This document shows positions 1 to 11,465 of a stretch of 64,000 bases of DNA, one piece after another. A program made the translations under genes and the position numbers. Below the pieces are notes generated by a model. It was not told where the DNA came from, did no database searches, and saw only the letters and a program-made list of their open reading frames with translations. This DNA comes from Patagioenas fasciata (lineage: Eukaryota; Chordata; Aves; Columbiformes; Columbidae): positions 30,220,367 through 30,284,366 of the forward strand of contig NC_092525.1 of assembly GCF_037038585.1 (NCBI RefSeq), in the 5' to 3' direction. Each line of letters begins with the position of its first letter. Position 1 is the stretch's first letter.

Positions 1-60
1 CCCAACAAACAAAAACCCAAACCAAAACAAACCCCAAACAACAACAACAACAGAAACAAA
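1..60. repeat. A/C-rich low-complexity tract
   Basis: The first 60 bases are almost only A and C, built from irregular CAAA, CCAAA and CAA units. Similar tracts recur near 11.35, 29.0 and 58.3 kb. There is no coding content. It may continue to the left of the window. Confidence 0.8.
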
Positions 61-884
61 ACAATAGATGAACAGAGAAATGTCTTGTGGATGCAAGATA
101 CTTGTCTAGAAAAGCTGTCATAAGGCTGACTGGTATTATGGGGCTAATCATAGGTAAAGAAGAAGAGAAAGGTAGATTAAATAGTTTTGGAGGAAACAAA
201 AAAAAGCGGGATTAATTTTTTTGAATCTGAACAAAATGTACAAATTTAGGCAGGAGATTAGACAGTGTAATCTTGTTTTAGTTGGTGGGAGAGGATATGT
301 TTTTTGAAGTATGGTATGTGCTCTGTAGCAGTAGTCATTTTCATTGGAAATCAGATTGTCTGTATTGATAGATCTTGTTTGTGATAAAGGGTTAATTTCC
401 AGAAGGAGACTGGTTTAGCTCAGATTTTTTTTTTATCAAATTGACTCTGCTTGATTTGATGTACTGATCTAATATGACCTTGATTAAATTAGAAAGAAAA
501 TGATGATGCAGACTGTTTGTGCTATTGACAATTCGCTACCTAAGGCTAGGGTGTCAGTGAATTAATGTCTTGCCCATATTTTGCAGGGACCTCTGGTAAG
601 AATGAGTTTCTCCTATTAATTTCAGCCTTACCAAGAAGACAATAATTGTTGCTGATTGTAAAGTTAGCTATTTCTGAAGTAGTGAAATAGGCTTCACCAG
701 TTTGCTCAAAAACAGCCCAAGACAGATGATTAGCTTACGACCAGCCTAGAAGCTTAGCAAGGACATACGTATGTACCACAAGTTGTTTGTATTATCTGAG
801 CATCAGTTCTCCAGTCAACAACCAAGATGGTGGATGGTCTTTATCCCTTGTCTTATACCACAGGTGGGGGCTACAGCCACATCT
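61..884. other. Intergenic sequence, nothing recognised
   Basis: AT-rich single-copy-looking DNA with no long open frame, no recognisable repeat and no RNA gene. The only open frame here (771-998) runs into the probable LTR and shows no protein signature. Confidence 0.5.
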
Positions 885-1585
885 GACACCTGTAAGTGGA
901 AATCAGGTTTCTTCTGTACAATGTATAGCATAAGAAACGATCATCTTGCCAGCATAATAGACTCAAGCAGGATGTCTCAGCAAAGCATATTTTATTAATG
1001 ATTTTGAAAGACTGGGTGGTTTACCTAAGGGTAGGCACACAGAACAGGACAGAAAGCTGCTGCTTATATCCCCCTCAAATCCCAGCTGCAAATTCCCTCC
1101 CCTGTCCCCATTAGTTGGGTACTGCAGGGTTTACAGACTACCTGACACTTCCCAGATGGCCTGCCTCAGTTTACCTATTTCACTAATCCAGTTCTAATGA
1201 CCCTCTCCTTATTTATTTCCATTGAATGTGTGGTTTCTTGGCTCTCTTACCTCCTCCTCTAGCTTAATTTTTAACCACAGGCATTGGTTTTGCTTTCCGA
1301 GATTAGTGCAAAGAGCCCTTGTTTTACATTCAAGATCTGATAGCTAGATATCCCTCAGTCCCCACCCACTGGGGTCAGGCCTCAGATCCCCACTGGCGAA
1401 AACAACATTTCTCCTTCAATGGCTCCTTACATATAGATCCTGGGTAAAAGTCAGCTCTATAGCAAGGTAGCAAAGAGAAATTTTCTTTTTGGCCTATTTT
1501 CTGGAAGCTACAGAGCAAAGGTGTACTGGTGAGACCACTGGGCGTTTTCACTTCATATTTCCAGCCCAAGCCTGATGTTACATTA
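885..1585 (-). mobile_element. Probable solo LTR of an endogenous retrovirus, antisense
   Basis: Read on the minus strand, this stretch has the order expected of an LTR. A TATA-like GATATAAG (plus-strand TATATC near 1064-1070) is followed about 70 bases on by AATAAA (plus-strand TTTATT at 991-996), then a short U5-like stretch. Sequence 5' of the TATA would be U3. I could not find a convincing target-site duplication, so both ends are approximate. No gag, pol or env remains adjoin it, which suggests a solo LTR. The call rests on element order and general resemblance to avian LTRs. An unrelated repeat with chance TATA and polyA motifs is the alternative. Confidence 0.42.
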
Positions 1586-4500
1586 CAGCAATTATTTATG
1601 CAATGTAAAGCACCATAGAACAGTTTTTCTCTGGCAATATTTCATTGCTTGTCTTAAACAAAATATTGAAGCTAATTACCTATCTGTTAACTTGATGGCT
1701 GTCAAACACTTTTATAAAATCCAAGTTATAGTTGAGGTCCTTTGCATTGAGTACTGTAAAGACCTGGAGAAGACAGTAGCCTATCTTAGAAAAGTTAGTC
1801 TTTTAACTCTGTTTAAATCTTGTAACAGGAGCAACGCATTTCACTCTGTGTATGGCTACAACTGGTGAAGTTACAGACAAGTGTGATAATTTGCAAGTAA
1901 ATGGAGCTCCCTATAGGAAGCAACTCACAGGCACGCAGAGTTGGGATAACAATGTGCAGAGTCCTCTTTAGTGTTTACATAGAGCACTGGTGGAGGGAAA
2001 AATCTTGACTGTTTTAATAGCAATCCAGTATGTATTTAACTAACATGAAAAAGAAAACTTTAACTTTTGTGTACTATAATAACAGCATAGGGAGATGTCT
2101 GTGACTATAAAACTAGTATGTGCTCTTACACAGCTAAACACCTAATGTAACTTGTAAATTGTCATATCTAAGCAAGCAAGCAGACAGTCCTCTGGGAACA
2201 TCATGCATTATAGGCATGCTAGGGAGAAGGAAAGTGTTCATGTTACAAAATCAGAAAAGGCAACTCTTTATTCTCATTTTGCCTTTACTGTTAAAACTAA
2301 GATTTCTCTGGTATACCTGCCTACCAAGATGATCTGTGATGGGGCTAGCATATAGTTCCTATCAGTTGTTATGTTTTTTCTTATGTAGTGCTCTCAATAG
2401 TACTTTAATAATAGATTCTGTAATGACTGTCAGATTTTTTTTTTGTTTGGTCACAAGGTACAGCTGAAGGTGTTAAAAGGGTGCTAACCCAGCGTGAGCC
2501 TTCTGTTGGCGATCATTGGCCATTACCAGGTATGGCTGGGATTTCAGCCATGAGAGGATTGGATGTATTGTGGAGACAAAGGACTAATTGCAATTACTTA
2601 AAGGGACATTTAGTTACTACCGGTTATTGTAGTTCTTTTAGGTAAACAGAAACCTCTTTGTTCCTTTTTGAAGTACTAAATAAGAACAATTCAAACACAA
2701 CAACGGTTTGTTTCAAGGGTGCTAAGCTGATGGTATTTTTATTTACAAACTAGTAAGTTAAAAAAGCAAATGGTAGCCATTTTGTTTGTCAAATGTCTTT
2801 TGTGAGGCATTTGAAAAGCTATCAAAGTTGAAACCAGTTGTGCTGAAACTATAGAGATCAATAGCAAGCAGTAGTAGTATTTTGTAAATAATTCAAGAGG
2901 CTAGTTTGTACTGTGTCAGCATCTCTGGAAAGCAACATAACTACGGAATCCCTACTAAAAAAAAAAAAAAAATCTCCTGCTGATGCTCCTGCTGTTGTTT
3001 GAAGGGGTGAATTAATACCAATAGTTCCGTGAACATATTTGTGATGTCTGTTTTAGAGTCTGATCTACCTATGATTTCACTGCATGCTTCCCTTTGAAAC
3101 TGCAAGCACAAAAGTAGTTAATTTTCTGTGATTGTAAGTTAGGCAGTAACTCACCATCTCTAATATTCACCTGAATGGAGAAACGCTGTTAGCAGACGTT
3201 AGGTATGTAGTAAACCTGTTCTCCAACAGTTTAGCAGTCTGACTTCTTGGAGACTTAGAAGCCTTCTCTGCACAGGGAGGGAGGGCTGGAAGGTCAGTTT
3301 GTACAAATACCAGCTGGTTGACATCCACAGGAATGTTGGGTGAACTCAGTATCATTTTGTCATACTTCACTGCTGCATGATGAAATGGCTCCAAACCAGA
3401 CCTCACTCGAAAGGTGCACTTCATACTTGTCAGAAACTTGCTGCCACAGGGAATGTAGGAGATGCAAATAATACAGTGTACTGGGCCCTGGCACAAATGG
3501 TCTGATCCTTCAAAACAAAAACTCTTTTTCACTCTTCTCATCCCAGAGGTGTGTATGTCTGGAAAGGAGCACCCTTTGTTTCTAAAACTCCGGGCTGAAA
3601 GAGATGGATGTGACGCCCCTTCCACCACGACAACCATGAGACATTGCAGAAGCAACTAAGTGATTTCAAATTTTCAAATTCTATAGTGGATTCCCTTTTT
3701 TATCCTGAAAAGATAATTTGGTCTGATATAACTGAATGGCTCCTCATTATCTCTAAAATTAAGCCAAACATACTCTTCCTGTGAAGTATTTTTGGCCTCC
3801 TCTTCCCCAAGTTCAATCCTCCAGAATCCCATCTTAATCTGAGACCTATAATAGATTTCATCCAGAGAAGATTCGTGATAAATGTGTATACTCAGATTTC
3901 CTGACCTAGCTAAGGGCCAGCAACATGAGAAGCACATTAAAAGCCTGAAAATAATTTGAGGCACGTAGAGGGAAAAGACTCTCCGACCAGTGCAAACCTA
4001 GAACATGAATTTAGCAATTCTCAAGCTTAGTAATAAATACAAGATTTTTCTACAGTTGTCATCACTGGAGACTGGAGGGGGGCAGAAATAGCCAGATTTT
4101 TACATCCCCTAAAATATCCTAAAGAAACATTTGGTGGCATTTAAATAGGAAAACATTATGCTATGCCAGAAACAAGTTTTTCTGGTTAATATTTCTTTGA
4201 ATTGCATGATAGTGGTTATCAAAAGATGTTTATGGTGTGAAAATATGTTGGTTCTTTTTGCTTAATTTTTCCCCAAGATGATTATAATGAAACTTGTAGT
4301 CCTTGCTACATCTAAAAAATTATAAAGCAGTTTCAGAGACAAGCTTCTGTTTACACTGCCACAGATGGCTGGAATAAATTAGTGGACTCACTAAAGAACA
4401 GTTCATTTTAGTTTAAAATGCATTTGGACACTTATCAAAGCTCACATGGTGGCCATTTTATGTTATTTATTCATCTACTTGTGCTTTACAACTCCATGCC

Positions 4501-7500
4501 CAAAGGCTATGTCTGAGTAATGGTCAGTCTCCTTCTAACAGAATTTATAATTATGTGTATTTCACATTTCAAGCACACCTGTACTCCTGTACTGTGGCAT
4601 GCCTTGCGTTATAGCTACCGTGTAGCTACTCTTTCTGAAGAACACTTCAAATCCAATTGTAAAACAAAGAGATTAGAAAGACAGGGTAAACTTCTTCGCT
4701 AACGTGAATGTTTTAAGTTGAGCGTTTTCCTGAAATTGGTAGAGAAATGCATAAAGTTGTAACTTATTTCCTTCACCATCAACACTGCTATTTTGGAGAC
4801 TCAGTGAGAGGAAGACTTCTCAAACTACCTCTTGAACTCCAATCCCCCTGGACTGGATTAGGATGAGGGAGGACAAAGGATGGCATACCTACTCTGTGGC
4901 TCTTCTCTTATGGACCTTTCAGAAACAGTGCAGTAAAACCTCTCCCTCTCACACATCAACTTTTTCACGTGTATACACTTATTTCCTCAAAACCAGTACA
5001 ATGGAGATATGCAACACAGAAGTCTTCAGACTTGATAAATCCTGCACTGGAATTAGTGGGTCTATTTTCAATTTTAACAGTTATTTGTCTTGTCCTGGGA
5101 AAGTCTGCACTACTGTGTGACTACTGCACTACTACTGTGACTACTAGTGTAAGGGAAGAAATCAAACTAACATCTAAGTGGCTGCTGGGAGTCTTCAGAA
5201 GCAGCTTGTCATCTTCATGGCATTTTCTTGCTAATCCCACTTTTCTTGGACCCTTTGCATACCGGGTATATCACCTTTTAGACTGTTGCACTTGGGAGCT
5301 GACAAGTCAAACTGAGAGAGCAGCAGCAGCAAATAACTGAAATGTAAATCTGTGCACTGTCATAGTGAGGTGCTCAAAGAAGGGAAAAGAGCAACTTGGG
5401 TTCACTTCGGGCTTTCCTGAATCCCTTGAATTTGACAGATGAACTTGCTTAAGTGTAACGAGCAATATGGATTGCTAATTAAGCATTCAGATGTCGGGAA
5501 ATGCTAGCTGTGAGACTGTAACCATCACTCTTTATTATATGCAATGAGTGAGGAAACTGGTCGTGGAATAAAAACCGTATGATTAAAGACGGTCCACCAG
5601 GTCCAAGTTACAACTGCACAGCAAATTAAAGTCTGGAGTGTCCTGTCTTTCTACTACCTGAACTGATATAAATCAGGGGCAGTTTCGAGGAGAAAATGGA
5701 GAGTTGCTTGTATGATACGGCAGTACACCAAGACCTCTGGGCTTCCTAATACATTACTGCCAGAATGTGAATGCTGAACTTTCAAAGTTTACAGTTTACC
5801 CTTTAAACTCGCAGATTAACCACTGTAATGGCTGGAGGGGAGGAATCCTTTGTTTCAGATTGCAGGTTTTGTTCTTGCAACCATTTGAATTTGAAAGAGA
5901 TGGCCTTGCTCGCTGCCTTCTGCCCTGCCCTCCAGCCAGGCAGCCCATCCCGGCACAGGCTCTTGCTGTGTGGCAGCAGCGGGTGCCTGGAGGTTTTCTG
6001 AGAAAGTTATTGTACAATTATTTCTTTGGCATGTGAGCACGTTTTACCCGAGGAGCACAAAAACCTAAAGGTTAATGACAGTTTTCAAAAGCCTATAACT
6101 CAACCAAGCCTCAACTGCATTTCATGCCAGAAGTGAAAGTTAGGTCTTCAGCACCGCTTCTGTTTCGGCTTCTTTCAAAACCATGCTGGAGGGGTAGGAA
6201 AAAAAAATAAAATCAGAGGCTTAGAACTTCATGAAAAAAACCCCAAACTATATTTAGGCTGTGTAACACCTGTCCTATTATAATTTCTTATAACTTCTGC
6301 TTTAGAAAAGTGGGAATACTTGTATTATGGTGAATGTTGTGCATGCCTCCCTGTTTCTGCTCATTTATTTCCTGAAACGAAGCTCAGCTGTACAGATGCT
6401 TAGTGCTGATAAGAGCACTATTTGCCACAGTTGAGAATCCAGAGATCAGAAGGGTGGTCCATGGAAGACCAGCCCTCCCAAACGGCTATGGGAAAGCTGG
6501 CAACTGCAGCAGGCTGACACAGCCTGGCTGGCTGCCATGGTTTGCAGACAGTAAGTTGATCCACAGGAGAAATGTGTGAGAGGGGAAATAAGAGGAGCCC
6601 CCTTTACCAAGAAATACAATTTGTGAGATAAGGTAGGGTACGGTTAGGTCTCTGAATCCCTTTCTCTGACTTGTATTCACCGGCAAAATAGGTTCTGCTT
6701 CATTTGGAGAGGAAAACCCAAATTCTGTATCTTTTAGATGGTGTTTACCATTTATTGGTTTCATAGTACAAAAATCCTACAATTATCAGGTTTGTTTGGC
6801 TGGGCAGGTAACATGGGGTAACAAAGGATTTATAACCTGCAGAGCAAAAGAGAGTATGTGTGATGACACTTTCCAAAAAGAAGTGGAGATTCCTGAAAAG
6901 AGTTTTATCTGTAACAGCTGAAAACCTGGCGGGACAGAAAGAAACCAGGGAGTCCAGTGACTGCTGCTAGTCTCTTCTAATGTAACTGCTCCTTTAGACC
7001 AAATGAATGCAAAATGTAGATGGTGGGACACAAAGCCGTATATTATTTCAAATACATGGAAATAATCATTGTGAAAATGACTTATGGACCTAATGCACTT
7101 GTATAGTCAATGTACTGCTGTAGGTCAGGAGCAAACATGACTAGAGGACTCCCCAGCTAGCACCAGGGAGCACTGAGCTGCTCAGCAATGTCAGTATTAA
7201 TGAAATGAACCAGGCTCTCAGATTCGTTAGAGATAAGTACTAGCAATGCAGGGGATCCTGCTTCTGATTTTCCTGCCAACACTTTAACTGCTTTGCATGG
7301 GTGATTGTAATCAGCAAGAATTGTTATGTGATAGTGCTGAAGCAGAGACTTGAGAAAACACAGCTCTCACTGGAGACACGAAAGGCCACAACCTTATTTC
7401 TCTGCATCTTACAAGGGAAATAAAATCTCCACTGGGCATCTCAAAAGTGCTCACTTACAGAGATGGAAAGAAATAAAATAATTACAATGCAAAGAAAAAA

Positions 7501-8189
7501 TTCCATGCTATTCAGTGAGAGGCATTCTCTCCGGAGACATGAAAGGAAGAGAAAAAGCAAACATATTCTCTACTGCACCCAAAGGGTCATCAGTGTCCAG
7601 AAGCTACTTACACTTTTCCAGGCTTTTTATAAGGCAAATAATAGTTGCCTAGCATGAAAATAGGAAAAGCAAAGACTAGTCATCATTAAAACTCCTCTAT
7701 TGTTGTGATATGATGAGAAAAGCTCTCATATTTTGGAGGATTATAGACATGGCTACTTGAAAGTGGTAAGTGCTGTCTAGAAATGGATATTATGGCGGTG
7801 TGTTCCCCCACCCCCCAGCGTGGGGAATACTTAGGGTTTTGCTGTTTTTTAAAGTAGGAGGGAAGGCAGAACTTCTCTGTAGGCACGTTGCAGCGGGAAT
7901 GTTTGTTTCAGTGCTACCATAAATATTGTGTTTGTGGTATTAAACAATAGCAATGTTTGTGATTGTCTGTTATTCTGTGGGAGGAAAGAAACTGAACAAA
8001 GCACAGAGGCTGTGTTAGCCGGTGCCGCATGTGGCAGGATGGCTTCTGGGGGGGTCATTCCTCTGAGGGGGTGAGAGGGGAGGCTCGCTGCCCCTAAAGT
8101 GAGCAGACTGAAGGTTCGGGCCCAGCCTAAGCCAGGAAGGTGCATGTGTGACCCCGGGAAAGGTCCTCCCTCTCCGCCTTTGGGCAGGA
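1586..8189. other. Upstream intergenic region of DPYD
   Basis: About 6.6 kb without a recognisable gene. It contains an A-run at about 2957-2972 and two adjacent minus-strand open stretches at 3964-3674 and 3655-3167 that match no family I know. G-richness rises from about 8045 on the approach to the CpG island. The conserved miR-137 locus, which lies farther upstream of DPYD in mammals, was not seen. Confidence 0.5.
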
Positions 8190-8757
8190 GAGAGGCTGTG
8201 TCCCTGAGCGCGTCCGTGTTTCGGCTGCAGCCCTGACGCAGGCTGCTTGTGTGGGATTTTCGTGGAGTGGAAAAACAACCATGCCGAGGTTTGACCCTGG
8301 CCCCGCTCCTCCTTCTGCCGAGGGGAACGGGGTAGGCCGGTGGCGGAGGCTGTGGTGGGCGCTGCGGTACCTGCCGGGGCCGAGGCGGAGCCCCGGGGCA
8401 CCTGTCCTTAGGGCAGCGGCGGTGCCGCGGCCCTGCGGCTGAGCGGCCGTTTCCCGGCGGGGGCGGTGCGCCGTGAACCCCGTGGAGAATTTCTGCCGAG
8501 CCGCGTCCTCTTCCCCTTGGTGACCCCTGGCGCCCGCCGCGAGCGCTCCCGTCCCGCGGGCACCGGCCCCTCTCCCCGCTGGCCGCCCTGACCCGGAGCG
8601 TCTCTGCCCGGCGGGGCGGCCCGGGCCCCGGAGCGAGGGGCGCCCGCCCACTTGGGCGTTGCTGTCCGGGCGGGCGGCTCCGCCTCCTCCCGCGCTCCGT
8701 TCCGCTCCACTCTGGGACTGCGGGGAGCCGGGGGAAGGCGGTGGCGGTGCGGACACC

Positions 8758-8796
8758 ATGGCTCGTGTGCTGAGCCGGGACCCGGTGGACATTGAG
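8758..8796 (+). CDS. DPYD: DPYD coding exon 1 (residues 1-13)
   Basis: Encodes MARVLSRDPVDIE, against MAPVLSKDSADIE in human. The ATG sits in an optimal Kozak context (ACCATGG: A at -3, G at +4), which supports this start. The exon is 39 nt and ends in phase 0, exactly as in human. Its splice donor is GAG followed by GTACCG, a weak match to GTAAGT because positions +4 to +6 are wrong. Read-through into the intron meets TAG at 8833-8835 after 12 extra codons, so splicing is required. The residues form the N-terminal lead into the iron-sulfur domain and hold no cofactor ligand. The exon lies in the CpG island, 19 kb upstream of exon 2. Confidence 0.93.
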
Positions 8797-9098
8797 GTAC
8801 CGACTCGTCCTGCCGGGACATACGGCTGTCGCTAGCGGGGAGGGGGCTCTGCCCAGCGGCGGCGCCCGGGCCGGGAACGCCCAGCAAAGTTTAGCTGCGC
8901 TAGGAAGTGCCTCGCCGCTGTTGCCGCTGCCCGCCAGCGGCGTCCGGGACCCCGCTCCGCCGTGCTGCCCTGCCGCGGGGCTGGCCGCGGGCAGTCCCGG
9001 CCCCAGGGGCTGGCCACCTGGACAGCTTCAGCGGGGGCGGCGGCCCGACGCTCCGCTCCGGGTCTGGCTCCGCGTCCCCTTCCCGCACCCCGGTGAGC

Positions 9099-9131
9099 GG
9101 GGCCATCGGGCGGCCGAGGGGCGTGAGGGGG
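9099..9131 (+). other. G-quadruplex motif at the start of DPYD intron 1
   Basis: Four runs of at least three G (9099-9102, 9108-9110, 9118-9121, 9127-9131) with loops of 5, 7 and 5 bases meet the usual G3+N1-7 definition. The G-rich strand is the non-template strand of DPYD, about 300 bases past the start codon, a common place for R-loop-prone G-clusters. Function is inference. Confidence 0.6.
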
Positions 9132-11347
9132 CGGTGCCCGGCGTTTCCCCTTTTCGCCGCCTCCTGTCCCTCCCCATCGGTGGAGTCGAGGGTTGGGTCT
9201 GGGCGAGCCTCGTGTCCTGCGGTGAGGTGTCCGCCCGGCTCTGGCAGCGCTCCCGCGGGGCAGGGCTGCACGGGGCCGTGGCCCGAGGGAGGCTCTGGGC
9301 GGCCTCACGGGGCCTCGAGCTCTCACGGCCCTGGCCTCAATGGACCGCAGCTGTCTGTCGGTGCTGGAGATGTGCGGGCCTTCAGCTCTTCATGGTTCTG
9401 CTATGGACCAAGCTGAACTGGTACCACACCGTGTCTCCAGGGAGTGAAACAGTTGCAGGGAGTGCTGAGCAGGATGGCAGGAGTAGCACTCTTGCTACAA
9501 GTGGCTTCTGGTACCTGTGGCACTTGACTTTTTTGTGTGAGATTCATTGCCGCAAGGTTGGACTGGGAGCTTGGAATTAGGATCTGGTCATGGCCTGATA
9601 CAAGGCGGAGGTGAGGTGGAGTGGGACCGAGGCTGGTGCAGTGTAACGTGGTGGACTCCAGCTGATGTTAGCCAACTGGCACAGCTGGGACTCAGGGTAG
9701 CTTTCCCCACCACTCACAGGACCTTGCACGTGACTGTAGGTGTCAGCTCTTAGAGAGAGTCTAGTAAAAACAAAGTGAATACAAAACAACTTGTAGTTTG
9801 TCAATCTTGTTCCAGCCTGGCACAACTTTTTGCTGATATGCCCTGAAGTTTAAAATATTGGGTTAGAATATTAGGTTTAGCGTAGGCTATTGCAGTGTAT
9901 TGAGGGCCCAACCATAATACGTAAATGTGCACAGCAGCAGCTTGAATACACCTCTAGGTCAGCTGTGACTGAACTTTACCATCAGTTCTTATACTGAGTT
10001 TTTGTGTCCAGTCCATTTCCTAACAGAGCTGCTGCTCAACCCATGACTAATGTCGAGAAATACTTTTACAGATACTCCAATAAAACTGAAACATGGAATG
10101 GATGGGAAAAATGAACTATTGTAGAAGTCTTCTTGGAAGTTAGGGAGGCACTGTGGTGTGAAATCAGTACTGTCTTTTACCAGCTCAGTGTTTTCAGAAC
10201 AGCCAGTCTGGGATTTTTCTTCAGATGTTCATTTTCCTATTACAAAGGTTTGATTTCGGCAGTACAGGTTTTTGAGTACTTTCCTCAATTTTTTAATGCA
10301 AAATATTCCTGAGATTATATTGTTTTGTATTTCTAGATATGTTTGACTGAGATTCAAAGAACAATATATTATTGTAGGATTGTGTGTTGGTTGTAGTATA
10401 CAGCAGTACATGATTTAGAAGACTAACTGATGGCCATTGAAACAAACTAGTGTTTACTTTTACTCTCAGGTTGAAAATATAAACTTTGGTCAGTATCTTC
10501 CTGTGTTTTTATTTTCAGCAGTCATTTAAGTTAGCAAGGAAACCAAGGCATTCTACTTCTAACCAAATGTATTGGCCTTTCCCCATCTGTTTGAATAAAT
10601 TTAGTCACTGTATGATTTGTCTCACAGATGAATGTATTAATAATTACTGGTAGTGTAATTGCAGCTCTCTGTGTTTCTTGTTGATATTCTTTTTTCCCTG
10701 CATGGAACTCTTTTTTTTCTGTGTTTTCAATAAAAACAGATTTTTTCTTTGACGTCGGGAAAGTGCGTGTTAGCCAAGTCTATATCATTGTAGATACATA
10801 TTCTTATAAAACTAGTTGTTGAGGGGAGCAATCTATCAACATGAGCACTGGCAGCACAACTTGAGTGTTTTGATCACTTTCTTGGCTACAGTATAAAAAC
10901 TGAACAAATTATTTCATTAAACTTATCTCAATGGTTAGCATCCTACGCAACATAGTTCATATAGTGGAAATATTAAATATGACCTTTGGAGTCTTAGTAC
11001 TACTTTATCATTTATTTAAGTAGTTAAGGTAGTATACTGATGTCTCTGGTTAAACAGGAGCCAAGAGTCTGTGCTAGAAGTAGCTAAAATCGCAGCAAAT
11101 TCTCCAAGTTATTTAATAAAAGAAAAAATTCAGGAAACTGTCCCTGAGAAATCTCATCCCCCTTGGTTGGCTTAGCCAGCAGCTTCAGGCTCTGGGCATC
11201 CTGTCCCTGAAATCTTTTTGCTTAACTGAAGAAGATGGAGAAATTACACAGATAATCTTGTTCTGGAAGTCTGCTTTCCAAATTATGGAAGACTAGGAGT
11301 GTTGTGATTAAAATATATGATCTTCTCAAAAAAATGTTATTATTATT

Positions 11348-11465
11348 AAAAATAAACAAAAACCCCAAATCAAAACAACAAAACAAAAAAAACAAACCCA
11401 AACAAAAAACCTCAATAAATCAAACCAAACAAAAACCCAAACAACTGCAACCACACAAACCCCAA
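11348..11465. repeat. A/C-rich low-complexity tract
   Basis: About 118 bases of almost pure A and C in irregular AACAAA and CCAAA units. The open frame over it (11304-11522) is only a Lys/Gln/Asn-rich artefact of that composition. Same type as the tracts at 1, 29.0 and 58.3 kb. Confidence 0.8.

Larger units (their letters stand above)
8190..9340 (+). promoter_or_regulatory. CpG island promoter of DPYD
   Basis: A sharply bounded, GC-rich, CpG-dense block inside AT-rich DNA, spanning the first coding exon. It holds several GC-box (Sp1-type) motifs, for example GGGGCGG at 8458-8464 and 8613-8619 and a GGGCGGGCGG-like run around 8668-8677. I see no TATA box at a sensible distance upstream of the start codon, which fits a dispersed, housekeeping-type promoter. 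The mammalian DPYD promoter is likewise GC-rich and TATA-less. The transcription start cannot be fixed from sequence alone; the 5'UTR most likely begins within about 8450-8740. Long open frames on both strands here come from low stop-codon frequency at high GC. Confidence 0.85.

Noticed and set aside
1-8757. The miR-137 hairpin expected upstream of DPYD in vertebrates
   Set aside because: The mature sequence core (TTGCTTAAGAATACGCG) was not seen on the strands read. It lies farther upstream in mammals.
8127-9580. Long open frames on both strands of the CpG island (up to 262 codons)
   Set aside because: High GC lowers stop-codon frequency. The frames overlap each other on both strands, are Arg/Pro/Gly/Ala-rich, and the plus-strand one runs across the true exon 1 donor in another frame.
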